Source of the DNA: an uncultured Sulfitobacter sp.
GTDB lineage: Bacteria > Pseudomonadota > Alphaproteobacteria > Rhodobacterales > Rhodobacteraceae
Direction: 5' to 3'
Assembly (NCBI GenBank): GCA_937138475.1
Contig: CAKZPD010000004.1
Span: 59,622 to 123,621, forward strand
Length of the DNA: 64,000 bases
Shown: in pieces, positions 35,585 to 44,218 of the stretch
How the letters are laid out: each line of letters begins with the position of its first letter
Numbering within the stretch: the first letter of the stretch is position 1
Position numbers and translations under genes: made by a program
Notes under the pieces: model-generated
What the model was told of the DNA's origin: nothing
The model's database searches: none
The model's input: only the letters and a program-made list of their open reading frames with translations

Positions 35585-38197
35585 TCAAAACCGATCCAAC
35601 AACCGTCTAAGATAGCTGCGCTCTTGCTCTGGGCGGTCCGCCTGGGCCGAGCGGCGGCGGATTTCATCCAGAAGGGCACGGGCGGTATCGCGGGCCTCTT
35701 GTCCCAGATCAAGCGGGGCGTTTTCGCCATTCCGCCCGGCTGTGCCGCTGTCGCGTCCAAGGGGATCGCGGCGGGCACCGCGTTGATCACCGGGCTGGAA
35801 ACCCTGGCCGGGGCGGGTATCCGCTTGGTCACGCTCAAGCATCTCGCCCAGCGCACGCATCCCGTCGCGCAGGGCCTCCATTGCCTGGGATTGATTGTCG
35901 ATCGCCCCCGCCAGATCGTCGCGGCGCAACGCCTCTTCGGCGCGGGTCATCGCCCGCCCGGCCTGATCCAATGCGCCGCGCGCAGCATCGCCTTGGGCCG
36001 TGCCCTGACCGGGCAGCTGATCGTTTTGACGCTCTAGCTGGTTGCGCAGTGCCCCCTGACGGCGCGCCAGATCGCCTGCATTGTCGCCCGCCCCTTGTTC
36101 TTGGCCCTGATTCTGGCCCTGACCTTGACCCTGACCTTCGTGGCTTTGCCCGCGGCCCTGCCCGCCATTGCGCCCCTCATTGCCTTCGGCATCGCCGGCA
36201 CCGGCGCCGGGGTTGAACTGTTCTTGCAGGTCGCGAAACGCCTGGTCAGACAGCCCTTGTTGATTGCGCAATGTGTCAGCCAACCCTTCCATTGCCTGTG
36301 CGCCGGGGTTTTGCCCCTGCCCCTGTCCCGGCTGGCCTTGGGTGACGCGCATGTTCTCCATCATGTCCTGCAACTCGCGCAGCGCCTGCTCTGCCTCGGC
36401 CATGCGGCCTTGCTCCATCAAATCCTGAATATGATCCATCATCCGCGCCAGGTCATCTTGGGTCATTGTCATGCTATTTTGCGGCGCGCCGTTTTCCGAT
36501 TGGGATGGGGCCTGCTGATCCGGGCGCTGGGCAAGCTGGCGCAAATAGTCCTGACTGGCGCGGCGCATTTCATCCATCAATTGGGCGATTTCTGCATCGG
36601 ATGCCCCGCGGCGCATCGCCTCGGTCAGGCGGTCTTGGGCGCGGCGCAGGCGGGCGGCGGCATCGGCCAGATCGCCCTCTTCAAGGCTAAGCGCCAAATC
36701 CCACAGCGCAGCGGCCAAGGCCTCTTGTGTGGCGGCGCCAAGCGGCTTGCCGCGATGCGCCTCAAGCCGGGCAATGATCTGGCGCAAACGCAAGCCGTCG
36801 GTTTCCTTGCGAAAAATATCCGCAGGTTGATAGGAAACAGCCCGCAATATCTGGGCCACCCGGCCGGCATTGGCCCGCGCCCACAACAGATCGCGCCGCT
36901 GTTCGGCAAGCGCGGCAGCCAGCGGATCAAAAAACCGCCGCCCCGGCAGGGATATCGCGCGGCGGTCTGTGTGCCCCTGCTGGCCGGCCCCATCAATGGC
37001 CGTCAATTGAACATGCACCGGCAGGTTGGCCCAGGGGTGCTGGGACAGGTCTTCGATCATCTGGGCGTTGATATCGTGCCGCGATCCTGACACCGGCAGG
37101 GAAACGGGCACCACCAACACCGGCCTTGGATCGGGGGCGATGCCCAAGCCGTGCCGGCGGTCCAGGGCCGCAAGGTCAAGGGCGATCTCGGCTGTGCCAG
37201 CTTCGATGCCGTAATCATCGCTGGCTTGGTAAGGCAGGCGCATTTCCCCCAAAGCCGAGGCTTGGACAGCCCCGTCCCACGCGATTTGCGGGGCCGCATC
37301 CGGCAGCACATTAATCATCCAACTTTGCCCGCCGGGGCCGGAAATGTCCAAACCGCCCGATCGCTGGGCGACAAAGGACTGCGCCGCGCCATCGGTCCCG
37401 GCCTGTCCATCGGTTCCGGCGGACCCGCCACGCACCACGGCATCATCACCCGAGATCGTCTCAGACAGCTTCAGCGCGCCCGCCGGGCCATAAAACCGCA
37501 GGGTGAATTGACTGCCCAGCGGCACATCAAGCGTGTCGCCGCTTTGATCGTTCAGATACAAGACCGGGCGCTCGGTATAGCGCGGCGGCTCTATCCAGCC
37601 CTCCCATTGGGCCAAGGCAAGCGGGGTCGCATTGGGCACCAGCGCGCTGCCGGGGGCCAAGTTGCCGGTCGATCCAAACATCATCGCCACGGCAAAAACC
37701 AACCCACCGGCAAAGCGCAGCGCAAAAGGATCAAACCGCGCCAGCCGCAAATCCCCCTTGACCGGCTTGGCCGCCGCCGCCCTGTGTTCCATCCGGGCGC
37801 GATGGGCCTGCCAGACCGCCTGCGCCGCCGGATCATCTGCGCCGATGGCGGGTCGATCTTGGAGCGCCGCCAATGGCCGCTGCCCAAGCGCCGCATCGAG
37901 CCGCAATCGCGCCATGCCCCACGCTGGCACCCGGAAATGCTGTATCCCATACCAAAGCGTCGCAAGGGTCAAAACAGCGATCAGCCCCCGGCCCGTCTGT
38001 GCCCAACCCGCCGACAGCGCCCAAGCGGCACCATCCAGCCCCAGCATCGCCGCCCCCAGCCCGGCCAAGATCACGGTCATCAAGGGCCAAAACGCCCGGC
38101 AAAGCCGTTCAGCCAGCAGCCCGGCATAGGTCCAGCGCAACGCGCTGCGCACCGGCGCAAGCGGGTCTTGCCGGTCTTTTCTGCCAAGCATCGCCAT
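35585..38197 (-). CDS. DUF4175/TIGR02302 family membrane protein with low-complexity tail
   Basis: An 870-residue protein typical of the alphaproteobacterial TIGR02302 family. Two hydrophobic regions near the N-terminus (residues about 28-90 and 165-180) anchor a large domain, probably periplasmic. From about residue 540 it is helical and Gln/Glu/Ala-rich, and residues about 620-720 are a Gly-Gln-rich tract of GQGQ-type repeats. The start has a perfect AAGGAGG site. Reported neighbours in the family include lysA and argH, as here. Function unknown; cell-envelope work is plausible. Confidence 0.88.
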   Translation of the reverse strand: MAMLGRKDRQDPLAPVRSALRWTYAGLLAERLCRAFWPLMTVILAGLGAAMLGLDGAAWALSAGWAQTGRGLIAVLTLATLWYGIQHFRVPAWGMARLRLDAALGQRPLAALQDRPAIGADDPAAQAVWQAHRARMEHRAAAAKPVKGDLRLARFDPFALRFAGGLVFAVAMMFGSTGNLAPGSALVPNATPLALAQWEGWIEPPRYTERPVLYLNDQSGDTLDVPLGSQFTLRFYGPAGALKLSETISGDDAVVRGGSAGTDGQAGTDGAAQSFVAQRSGGLDISGPGGQSWMINVLPDAAPQIAWDGAVQASALGEMRLPYQASDDYGIEAGTAEIALDLAALDRRHGLGIAPDPRPVLVVPVSLPVSGSRHDINAQMIEDLSQHPWANLPVHVQLTAIDGAGQQGHTDRRAISLPGRRFFDPLAAALAEQRRDLLWARANAGRVAQILRAVSYQPADIFRKETDGLRLRQIIARLEAHRGKPLGAATQEALAAALWDLALSLEEGDLADAAARLRRAQDRLTEAMRRGASDAEIAQLMDEMRRASQDYLRQLAQRPDQQAPSQSENGAPQNSMTMTQDDLARMMDHIQDLMEQGRMAEAEQALRELQDMMENMRVTQGQPGQGQGQNPGAQAMEGLADTLRNQQGLSDQAFRDLQEQFNPGAGAGDAEGNEGRNGGQGRGQSHEGQGQGQGQNQGQEQGAGDNAGDLARRQGALRNQLERQNDQLPGQGTAQGDAARGALDQAGRAMTRAEEALRRDDLAGAIDNQSQAMEALRDGMRALGEMLERDQADTRPGQGFQPGDQRGARRDPLGRDSGTAGRNGENAPLDLGQEARDTARALLDEIRRRSAQADRPEQERSYLRRLLDRF

Positions 38198-38236
38198 TCG
38201 CGGGCCTCCTTGCGTGGCGCCCGGCAGGCCAGATGC

Positions 38237-39505
38237 CTAGAGCAGCCACGCGGGGATGGTATCGCGGTTTATCATTTCGTCAAAGCTTGGTCTGGGACGA
38301 ATAACCGCAAATTGATCGCCATTCACCAAGACCTCGGGGATCAGCGGACGCGAATTATACTCGCTGCTCATGACTGCGCCATAAGCGCCCGCTGAACGAA
38401 ACGCCACCAGATCGCCCGGCCGAACGGGCGGCATCAACCGTTCCTTGGCAAAGGTATCGCCCGATTCGCACACGGGGCCGACGATGTCATATTTGGCCGC
38501 CGGAACACCCGGCGCCGGCTCGTTCACCGGGATGATATCATGATAGGCCTCGTACATGGCCGGGCGGATCAGATCGTTCATCGCACCATCAAGGATCAGG
38601 AAATCACGCCCTTCGCCGGATTTGAGGTAAATCACCTGAGACACCATCAGCCCGGCGTTTCCGGCGATCAAGCGGCCCGGTTCGATCTCGATCTCGCAGC
38701 CCAGATGGCCCAGGGTCCGCTTGACCATCGCGCCATAATCCAGCGGCAAGGGCGGGGCCTGATTGTCGCGCGCATAGGGGATGCCCAGCCCACCGCCCAA
38801 ATCCAGCCGGCGAATGTCATGACCATCGCCGCGCAACAGCTGCGTCAGCTCTGCGACCTTTTGATAGGCTTGTTCAAAGGGGGCCAGGTCGGTCAACTGG
38901 CTGCCGATATGCACGTCAATGCCAATAACTTGCAGCCCCGGCAAACGCGCCGCCTGGGCATAAACCTCGCGGGCGCGGGAAATCGGAATGCCGAATTTGT
39001 TTTCCGACTTGCCCGTGGCAATCTTGGCATGGGTCTTGGCATCCACATCGGGGTTCACCCGGATGGTGATCGGGGCCACCACACCCAGGGCCAAGGCCGC
39101 AGCGTTTATCGTTTCCATTTCAGGTTCGGATTCGACGTTGAACTGGCGGATGCCGCCGGTCAGCGCCAAATCGATTTCCGGGCGCGTTTTGCCGACGCCC
39201 GAAAACACGATCTTGTCGCCCGGAACCCCGGCCGCCTTGGCCCGCAGGTATTCGCCGCCCGAAACCACATCCATACCGGCCCCGGCCTGTGCCAGCGTCC
39301 GCAGGATCGCCTGATTGCTGGCCGCTTTCATCGCGAAACAGACCAGATGATCCAAACCGGCAAGCGCTTCGTCAAACAGCTGAAAGTGCCGCAACAAGGT
39401 CGCGGTGGAATAGACATAGAACGGGGTGCCCACCGTAGCCGCAATTTCGGACAGGGGGACATCTTCGGCGTGCAGGGCGCCATTTTTGTACAAGAAATGA
39501 TCCAT
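38237..39505 (-). CDS. lysA: Diaminopimelate decarboxylase
   Basis: PLP-dependent last step of lysine synthesis. The 422 residues show the PLP lysine in CFAMKAASNQAILR, GGGLGIPY for phosphate binding, and VGPVCESGDTFAKER with the catalytic Cys from the partner subunit. The ATG at 39505 (MDHFLYKNG) matches the family start. It is downstream of the small lipoprotein and argH. Confidence 0.97.
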   Translation of the reverse strand: MDHFLYKNGALHAEDVPLSEIAATVGTPFYVYSTATLLRHFQLFDEALAGLDHLVCFAMKAASNQAILRTLAQAGAGMDVVSGGEYLRAKAAGVPGDKIVFSGVGKTRPEIDLALTGGIRQFNVESEPEMETINAAALALGVVAPITIRVNPDVDAKTHAKIATGKSENKFGIPISRAREVYAQAARLPGLQVIGIDVHIGSQLTDLAPFEQAYQKVAELTQLLRGDGHDIRRLDLGGGLGIPYARDNQAPPLPLDYGAMVKRTLGHLGCEIEIEPGRLIAGNAGLMVSQVIYLKSGEGRDFLILDGAMNDLIRPAMYEAYHDIIPVNEPAPGVPAAKYDIVGPVCESGDTFAKERLMPPVRPGDLVAFRSAGAYGAVMSSEYNSRPLIPEVLVNGDQFAVIRPRPSFDEMINRDTIPAWLL

Positions 39506-39572
39506 AGGCCGCGCAATACGCAAAAGCCGCGGCCAGATCAATTGGGATCACGCGCGGCTGAGCAGAAGCGCG

Positions 39573-39749
39573 CTAAAAGCCCAAGATAACCGCCAGCGGC
39601 CCTTTGCGCAGTTGCGCCGCCCCATGGGTGCTGATCCCATCTTGGCTCAGGCCAATGCCAGCCGTGACCGAAGGGCGCACCGGGGCGCCATCAACACCGC
39701 ATCCGGCCAAGGCCAGACACATCCCGATGAAGCACAGGCGTGTGATCAT
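39573..39749 (-). CDS. Small lipoprotein, LptM/LppL-like
   Basis: A 58-residue lipoprotein: signal sequence [17 protein letters not shown] with lipobox LAGC, so Cys17 would be acylated. The following [10 protein letters not shown] resembles the G-x-GxP stretch of LptM (YifL)/LppL, which assists LPS transport machinery in E. coli. In gammaproteobacteria LppL lies beside lysA, as this gene does. The start overlaps the argH stop (ATGA). The assignment rests on size, lipobox and context. Confidence 0.65.
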   Translation of the reverse strand: MITRLCFIGMCLALAGCGVDGAPVRPSVTAGIGLSQDGISTHGAAQLRKGPLAVILGF

Positions 39750-41137
39750 GCCAAGATTTCCCTCCATCGGCTGATTTGCGCGCGCACCTGCGCCGGGGCG
39801 GTCCCACCATAGGACGTGCGCGAGTGTACCGAATTTTCAACGCCCAGAACATCAAAGACTTGGCTGGTGATGCCATCATGCGCGGATTTCATCTGATCCA
39901 GGCTGAGGTCCGGCAGATCGCAGCCATTGGCTTCGGCCAGCGCCACAAGGGTTCCGGTGACGTGGTGCGCATCGCGGAAGGGCAACCCAAGCACCCGCAC
40001 CAACCAGTCGGCCAGATCGGTCGCCGTCGAAAAGCCCGCGCCCGCCGCAGCCGCCAAAGCCGCACGGTTGGCGGTCATATCCCCGACCATGCCGGTCATC
40101 GCCGCCAGCGCCAGCATCAGGTTGTCGGCCGCGTCAAAGACCTGTTCCTTGTCTTCCTGCATGTCCTTGGAATAGGCCAGCGGCAGCCCCTTCATCACCA
40201 TCATCAGCGCGGTATTGGCCCCGAAAATCCGCCCGACCTTGGCGCGGATCAGCTCGGCCGCGTCGGGGTTTTTCTTTTGTGGCATGATGGATGATCCGGT
40301 CGAAAACCGGTCCGACAGCGTCACAAACCGGAACTGGGCCGAGGACCAGATCACCAGCTCTTCTGCGAACCGGCTAAGGTGCATGGCGCAAATGCTGGCT
40401 GCGCCCAGGAATTCCAAGGCAAAGTCGCGATCGCTGACGGCATCCAGCGAATTATGCGCCGGGGCGTCAAAGCCCAGCGCCTGTGCCGTCATATGCCGGT
40501 CGATCGGAAACGAGGTGCCGGCCAGCGCCGCCGCCCCAAGCGGCGAGGTATTCATCCGCGCCCGCGCGTCCTCGATCCGCCCCAGATCCCGGCCGAACAT
40601 TTCGACATAAGCCATCATGTGGTGCCCCCAGGTGACAGGTTGGGCAGTTTGCAAATGGGTAAAGCCCGGCATCACCCAATCGCTGCCTGCTTCGGCTTGA
40701 TCCAGCAAGGCCGCGATCAGCGCTTGCAGCCCATTGGCGGTCGCGTCCAATTGATCACGCACCCACAGTTTGAAATCGGTGGCCACCTGATCATTGCGGC
40801 TGCGGCCCGTATGAAGCCGCCCGGCCGGAGCGCCGATCAGATCCTTTAGACGGGCCTCGACGTTCATATGGATGTCTTCCAGCGCGGTCGAGAATTGAAA
40901 TTGCCCGGTTTCGATCTCTGACAAGACCGTGAGCAGCCCTTCCCTGATTGCCTCGACATCGCTAGTTTGCAAAATGCCGGTGGCGCCCAACATCGCGGCA
41001 TGGGCACGCGATCCGGCAATATCCTGCGCGGCCATCCGCTTGTCAAATCCGATCGAGGCGTTAATTGCCTCCATGATCGCATCTGGTCCGGCGGCGAAAC
41101 GGCCGCCCCACATCTTGTTGGAGGTCGAGTTGGTCAT
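39746..41137 (-). CDS. argH: Argininosuccinate lyase
   Basis: Cleaves argininosuccinate to arginine and fumarate. The 463 residues contain the signature [12 protein letters not shown], the catalytic-site [13 protein letters not shown] and [13 protein letters not shown] regions. The ATG at 41137 ([14 protein letters not shown]) is clear; a much longer in-frame extension runs back over the tlpA promoter and is rejected. Divergent from tlpA with a 24-bp gap. Confidence 0.97.
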   Translation of the reverse strand: MTNSTSNKMWGGRFAAGPDAIMEAINASIGFDKRMAAQDIAGSRAHAAMLGATGILQTSDVEAIREGLLTVLSEIETGQFQFSTALEDIHMNVEARLKDLIGAPAGRLHTGRSRNDQVATDFKLWVRDQLDATANGLQALIAALLDQAEAGSDWVMPGFTHLQTAQPVTWGHHMMAYVEMFGRDLGRIEDARARMNTSPLGAAALAGTSFPIDRHMTAQALGFDAPAHNSLDAVSDRDFALEFLGAASICAMHLSRFAEELVIWSSAQFRFVTLSDRFSTGSSIMPQKKNPDAAELIRAKVGRIFGANTALMMVMKGLPLAYSKDMQEDKEQVFDAADNLMLALAAMTGMVGDMTANRAALAAAAGAGFSTATDLADWLVRVLGLPFRDAHHVTGTLVALAEANGCDLPDLSLDQMKSAHDGITSQVFDVLGVENSVHSRTSYGGTAPAQVRAQISRWREILA

Positions 41138-41161
41138 AGGTCGAAGCCCTTCGGAGGGAAT

Positions 41162-41731
41162 ATGAATATCATTCGTGCAGCGCTGGTCTATACGGCCCTT
41201 GGCTTGGGTGCAATCGCCGCCCCGCCGGCAATTGCCGCCGATACCGACCAGATCGCCGCGCTGCGCAGCGGGGATATGAAGAAACTGGTGCTGCATAGCA
41301 GCCCCAAGCCGGTGCCCGACACGCCGTTTGATCTGGCCGATGGGGCGGGAACCCGCACGCTGGCGGCCTATCGCGGGAAATATGTCTTGTTGAATTTCTG
41401 GGCCACATGGTGTGCGCCTTGCCGCAAGGAAATGCCGCAATTGGATGCGCTGCAACGTGATTTTGGCGGGGCGCGGTTTGAGGTCTTGACCATCGCCACA
41501 GGGCGCAATTCAGCCGAAGGGATACGCGCGTTTTTCGACGCGGCGCAGATCACCGCCCTGCCGCGCCATCAAGACCCCAAGCAGACCCTGGCCCGCGACA
41601 TGGGGGTATTGGGCCTGCCCATCACCGTTTTGATCGACCCGGAGGGCGGTGAAATTGCCCGGCTGCGCGGTGATGCCGATTGGTCCAGCGACAGCGCCAA
41701 AGCCATCATCGAACGATTGATCGCCCCATAG
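41162..41731 (+). CDS. tlpA: TlpA-family periplasmic thioredoxin
   Basis: A 189-residue thiol-disulfide oxidoreductase. Signal peptide about residues 1-25 ([15 protein letters not shown]), then a thioredoxin fold with the redox motif in [15 protein letters not shown] and the cis-Pro loop [13 protein letters not shown]. It likely reduces periplasmic thiols, for example in cytochrome maturation. The GGAGGG site lies 7 nt before the ATG. It shares a 24-bp divergent spacer with argH, so the promoters must overlap coding sequence. Confidence 0.92.
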   Translation: MNIIRAALVYTALGLGAIAAPPAIAADTDQIAALRSGDMKKLVLHSSPKPVPDTPFDLADGAGTRTLAAYRGKYVLLNFWATWCAPCRKEMPQLDALQRDFGGARFEVLTIATGRNSAEGIRAFFDAAQITALPRHQDPKQTLARDMGVLGLPITVLIDPEGGEIARLRGDADWSSDSAKAIIERLIAP

Positions 41732-41768
41732 CCCAGAGCCTTGTGCCCAGGCGCCAGTGGGCTGCGGC

Positions 41769-41803
41769 GGAGCCTCCGGCGGGGATATTTTTGAACAAAA
41801 GAA
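41769..41803 (-). repeat. 3'-flanking repeat element, copy after the tetR gene
   Basis: 35 nt identical to 10630-10664. Read on the minus strand it starts TTCTTTTGTTC and ends GCCGGAGGCTCC. It lies 10 bp past the stop of the TetR gene, again in sense with the upstream gene. Confidence 0.8.
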
Positions 41804-41812
41804 GCGGTGTGC

Positions 41813-42451
41813 TTAGCCTTGGGGGGATGGTGGCGCCGAGGGGGGCGTCGCACCGAGCAGGTTGCAAAACGCATGCGACAGATCATCAGCGCTGCTGTGC
41901 ACGCCCGACAGATGTCGTTCCAGCAGGTGGCGGAACACGCCGTCGATGGCGCCATAGAGCACAGAGATTTGCGCGCTGTCGTCCGGGGATTCGGCCAGCG
42001 GACGCACCAAGTCAATCAAGGACGCTTCGATTTCAGCGACAACGGGTTTGAAGACCGGGTCGAACAGGGCCTGATTGCGGATATCATACCACAATCTGTG
42101 GGTATCGGCGTCGTCGATGATCGACGCGGCCAGCCCGCCGGCCAGCGCGCGGATTTGCGCCTGGCGGTCGGTAATGCCGGCCAAACGCCCGCCAATTTCG
42201 GCGGCGAAGGCCTCTTTGTAGAGGCGCACGCAGTAAATCAGAAGTTGTTCTTTGTTTTCAAAATAGTAGTGCAGCATCCCCAGCGACAGATCGCTTTCGG
42301 CGGCGATATCGCGCAGGGTGGTATTGGCGTAACCATAACATTTCAGGGCTTCGATTGCGCTTGCCGCCAAGGCACGTTTCTTGGCTTCGCGCTTTGCCTC
42401 TTTGGCGGCGGCGCGGGCAACGAGTTTTCCCATGGGTTTTTGATCTGTCAT
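41813..42451 (-). CDS. TetR/AcrR-family regulator (BetI-like)
   Basis: A 212-residue repressor-type protein. After a Lys/Arg-rich start the helix-turn-helix covers about residues 30-70 (AIEALKCYGYANTTLRDIAAESDLSLGMLHYYFENKEQL, in parts), and the rest is a BetI-like ligand domain (TetR_C_6 type). It lies 26 bp downstream of the aldehyde dehydrogenase gene, so it is the last gene of the GMC-ligase-ALDH unit. It is the obvious candidate to bind the palindromes between the two divergent arms. A fatty acyl or alcohol ligand is inference. Confidence 0.85.
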   Translation of the reverse strand: MTDQKPMGKLVARAAAKEAKREAKKRALAASAIEALKCYGYANTTLRDIAAESDLSLGMLHYYFENKEQLLIYCVRLYKEAFAAEIGGRLAGITDRQAQIRALAGGLAASIIDDADTHRLWYDIRNQALFDPVFKPVVAEIEASLIDLVRPLAESPDDSAQISVLYGAIDGVFRHLLERHLSGVHSSADDLSHAFCNLLGATPPSAPPSPQG

Positions 42452-42477
42452 AATGTGACGCCAATACCGTCTTTGTT

Positions 42478-44217
42478 TCAGCCCAGCAATGCATTCAGGA
42501 AAATGCGCGGCAATTTGAGCCAGCCGGGTTTATATTGGAACCGGGTCAAGAGTTTGCCGATTTTGTCCTGACGGCGGTTCGAGATGAACCACGGCGGGCG
42601 CGGCAGCAACGTAAACCGGCCCGACAGAAGGTTGCGCGGGAACGGGGCCCAGGGGGCTTCGACCACCGTGCGTTCGGTGTCTTCGAGCATGAAGCTGTTG
42701 TGCACCGTTCCGATCCCTGACTGAACGTCGGCCAAGGTGGCGCCGGCAAAGCCGCCCCATGGCACGGGCGCCAGCAAAAAGCCCAAACCTGTCCAGGCAT
42801 TGACAGCAATTGTGCCATAGCGGAATTCGGCGATGATCTCTTCGAACCGCTTGCGGCCAATTTTGCGCATCGTTGCCGGATGGATCAGGATGTTGCCGCC
42901 CAGGGTGCCATAGAGGTTGTCATTGGCCCAGGCGATCGCAGCGCGCAGATAGCTTTCGGCATCGCCGGCCTCAAGGTGCTTGGTGCCCAGCGCCGGGGCG
43001 AACACCTCTTGGGATCTGAGCCATTCGGTATCGCCGCGCTCCATGTCTGCGACATAGCATGGCGGCACACCTGGGCCGCGTGACAAGGCGGCCTCGCCTT
43101 CGGCGTGGCTGGCGAAATCGGCCAGGCGGGTCTCGGCGCCAGGGTAATAGGCCTCGCGTTTGGCGTGTTCGCCCATGACGCGTGCCACCTCTTTCATCAG
43201 CTTGTCGGCCTTGTCCCAGCCTTTCGGCAGAATCAGCGATTGCACCGCAACACAGTTGAACCCCGAGTTATGCAGCTTTTGCGTGGCGATATGTTCGGCC
43301 TGAAACCGGATATCTGCCTTGGTCCAGGGGCCGGGCACAACGATGGTTGGACAGACCGCACCCAGTTCAGATGTAACATGGCGTGGGTTTTTCGGTGTGC
43401 CCGCGGCCTTGTTGCGCGCGCCCTCTTCGCCGGTGCCCCAAACGATGGCATCATGCGTGGCCCCTGCCCCGGTGATGTGGATATCTTGCACCAACGGGTG
43501 CTGGGTCAGATAGGCGCCCGCTGCGCCATCGCCCTTGACCACACGCAAGACATTGCGATCAATCAGCGGCTTGAGCGCCGTGCGCAGATACCCTGTCAGA
43601 TAGTCATTCACCGGGTTCATTTTCAAAATCACCACCTGGTTTTCCAGGAACAGTTTTTGGAAAGCATCCAGCGGGGAAATCGCGGCGATATTGCCGGCGC
43701 CCAGCACCAGGGCGACTTTGCCGGTTTGTTTCTCGGGCGGGGTGTCATAGATGCTGGCCGCGTGATCCTTGAGGTTGGCCGGCGTTATGCCGCGCTGCAT
43801 CCAGATGTCAGCCTTGACCCCAGACAGCAGCAGGCGGTCCCAAATTGAATGCGGCACGACCCGGACGGCGGTTTGCCCATTGGGCAATTCGCGGGTCGGC
43901 AGGTGACGCAGATACGCCTTGTCTTTGATCTGCGACAGCGTGTGCATCAGACCGTTGCACATGCCCATCACCGCATAGGGTCCGCTGATCCATTCTTCGC
44001 CCGCCAGGGGGGAATTGGGGGCCAGACGCTTTTTGCGGGCGGCGGTTTCGGCCCAGCCTTGGGCCACCGGCATCAGCGCATCCTTGACCGCTTGCAGCAA
44101 GGCAATCCGCTCAGCGACGGAACAGTGCAGCCACTCTTTCTTGGCCGCATCCAGTGCCCTGAGGTCGGCGTCATAGGCCAGTTGCAGGTCGGGGGTAAAA
44201 TCGCTTTGATGTTTCAT
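42478..44217 (-). CDS. Long aldehyde dehydrogenase (putative fatty aldehyde dehydrogenase)
   Basis: A 579-residue NAD(P)-dependent aldehyde dehydrogenase superfamily member. Catalytic Cys is in HNSGFNCVAVQSLILP, and the general-base Glu is in HVTSELGAVCPTIVV. The cofactor region GKVALVLGAGNIAAISPLD is unusual, and the protein is about 80 residues longer than typical ALDHs, with extensions at both ends. It lies between the acyl-CoA synthetase and the TetR gene. In the predicted route it oxidises the fatty aldehyde formed by the GMC enzyme. Other aldehydes cannot be excluded. Confidence 0.83.
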   Translation of the reverse strand: MKHQSDFTPDLQLAYDADLRALDAAKKEWLHCSVAERIALLQAVKDALMPVAQGWAETAARKKRLAPNSPLAGEEWISGPYAVMGMCNGLMHTLSQIKDKAYLRHLPTRELPNGQTAVRVVPHSIWDRLLLSGVKADIWMQRGITPANLKDHAASIYDTPPEKQTGKVALVLGAGNIAAISPLDAFQKLFLENQVVILKMNPVNDYLTGYLRTALKPLIDRNVLRVVKGDGAAGAYLTQHPLVQDIHITGAGATHDAIVWGTGEEGARNKAAGTPKNPRHVTSELGAVCPTIVVPGPWTKADIRFQAEHIATQKLHNSGFNCVAVQSLILPKGWDKADKLMKEVARVMGEHAKREAYYPGAETRLADFASHAEGEAALSRGPGVPPCYVADMERGDTEWLRSQEVFAPALGTKHLEAGDAESYLRAAIAWANDNLYGTLGGNILIHPATMRKIGRKRFEEIIAEFRYGTIAVNAWTGLGFLLAPVPWGGFAGATLADVQSGIGTVHNSFMLEDTERTVVEAPWAPFPRNLLSGRFTLLPRPPWFISNRRQDKIGKLLTRFQYKPGWLKLPRIFLNALLG

Positions 44218-44218
44218 C

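Noticed and set aside
36100..36350. Short GC-rich repeats in the DUF4175 gene as a CRISPR-like array
   Set aside because: They encode in-frame Gly-Gln repeats and have no regular spacers.
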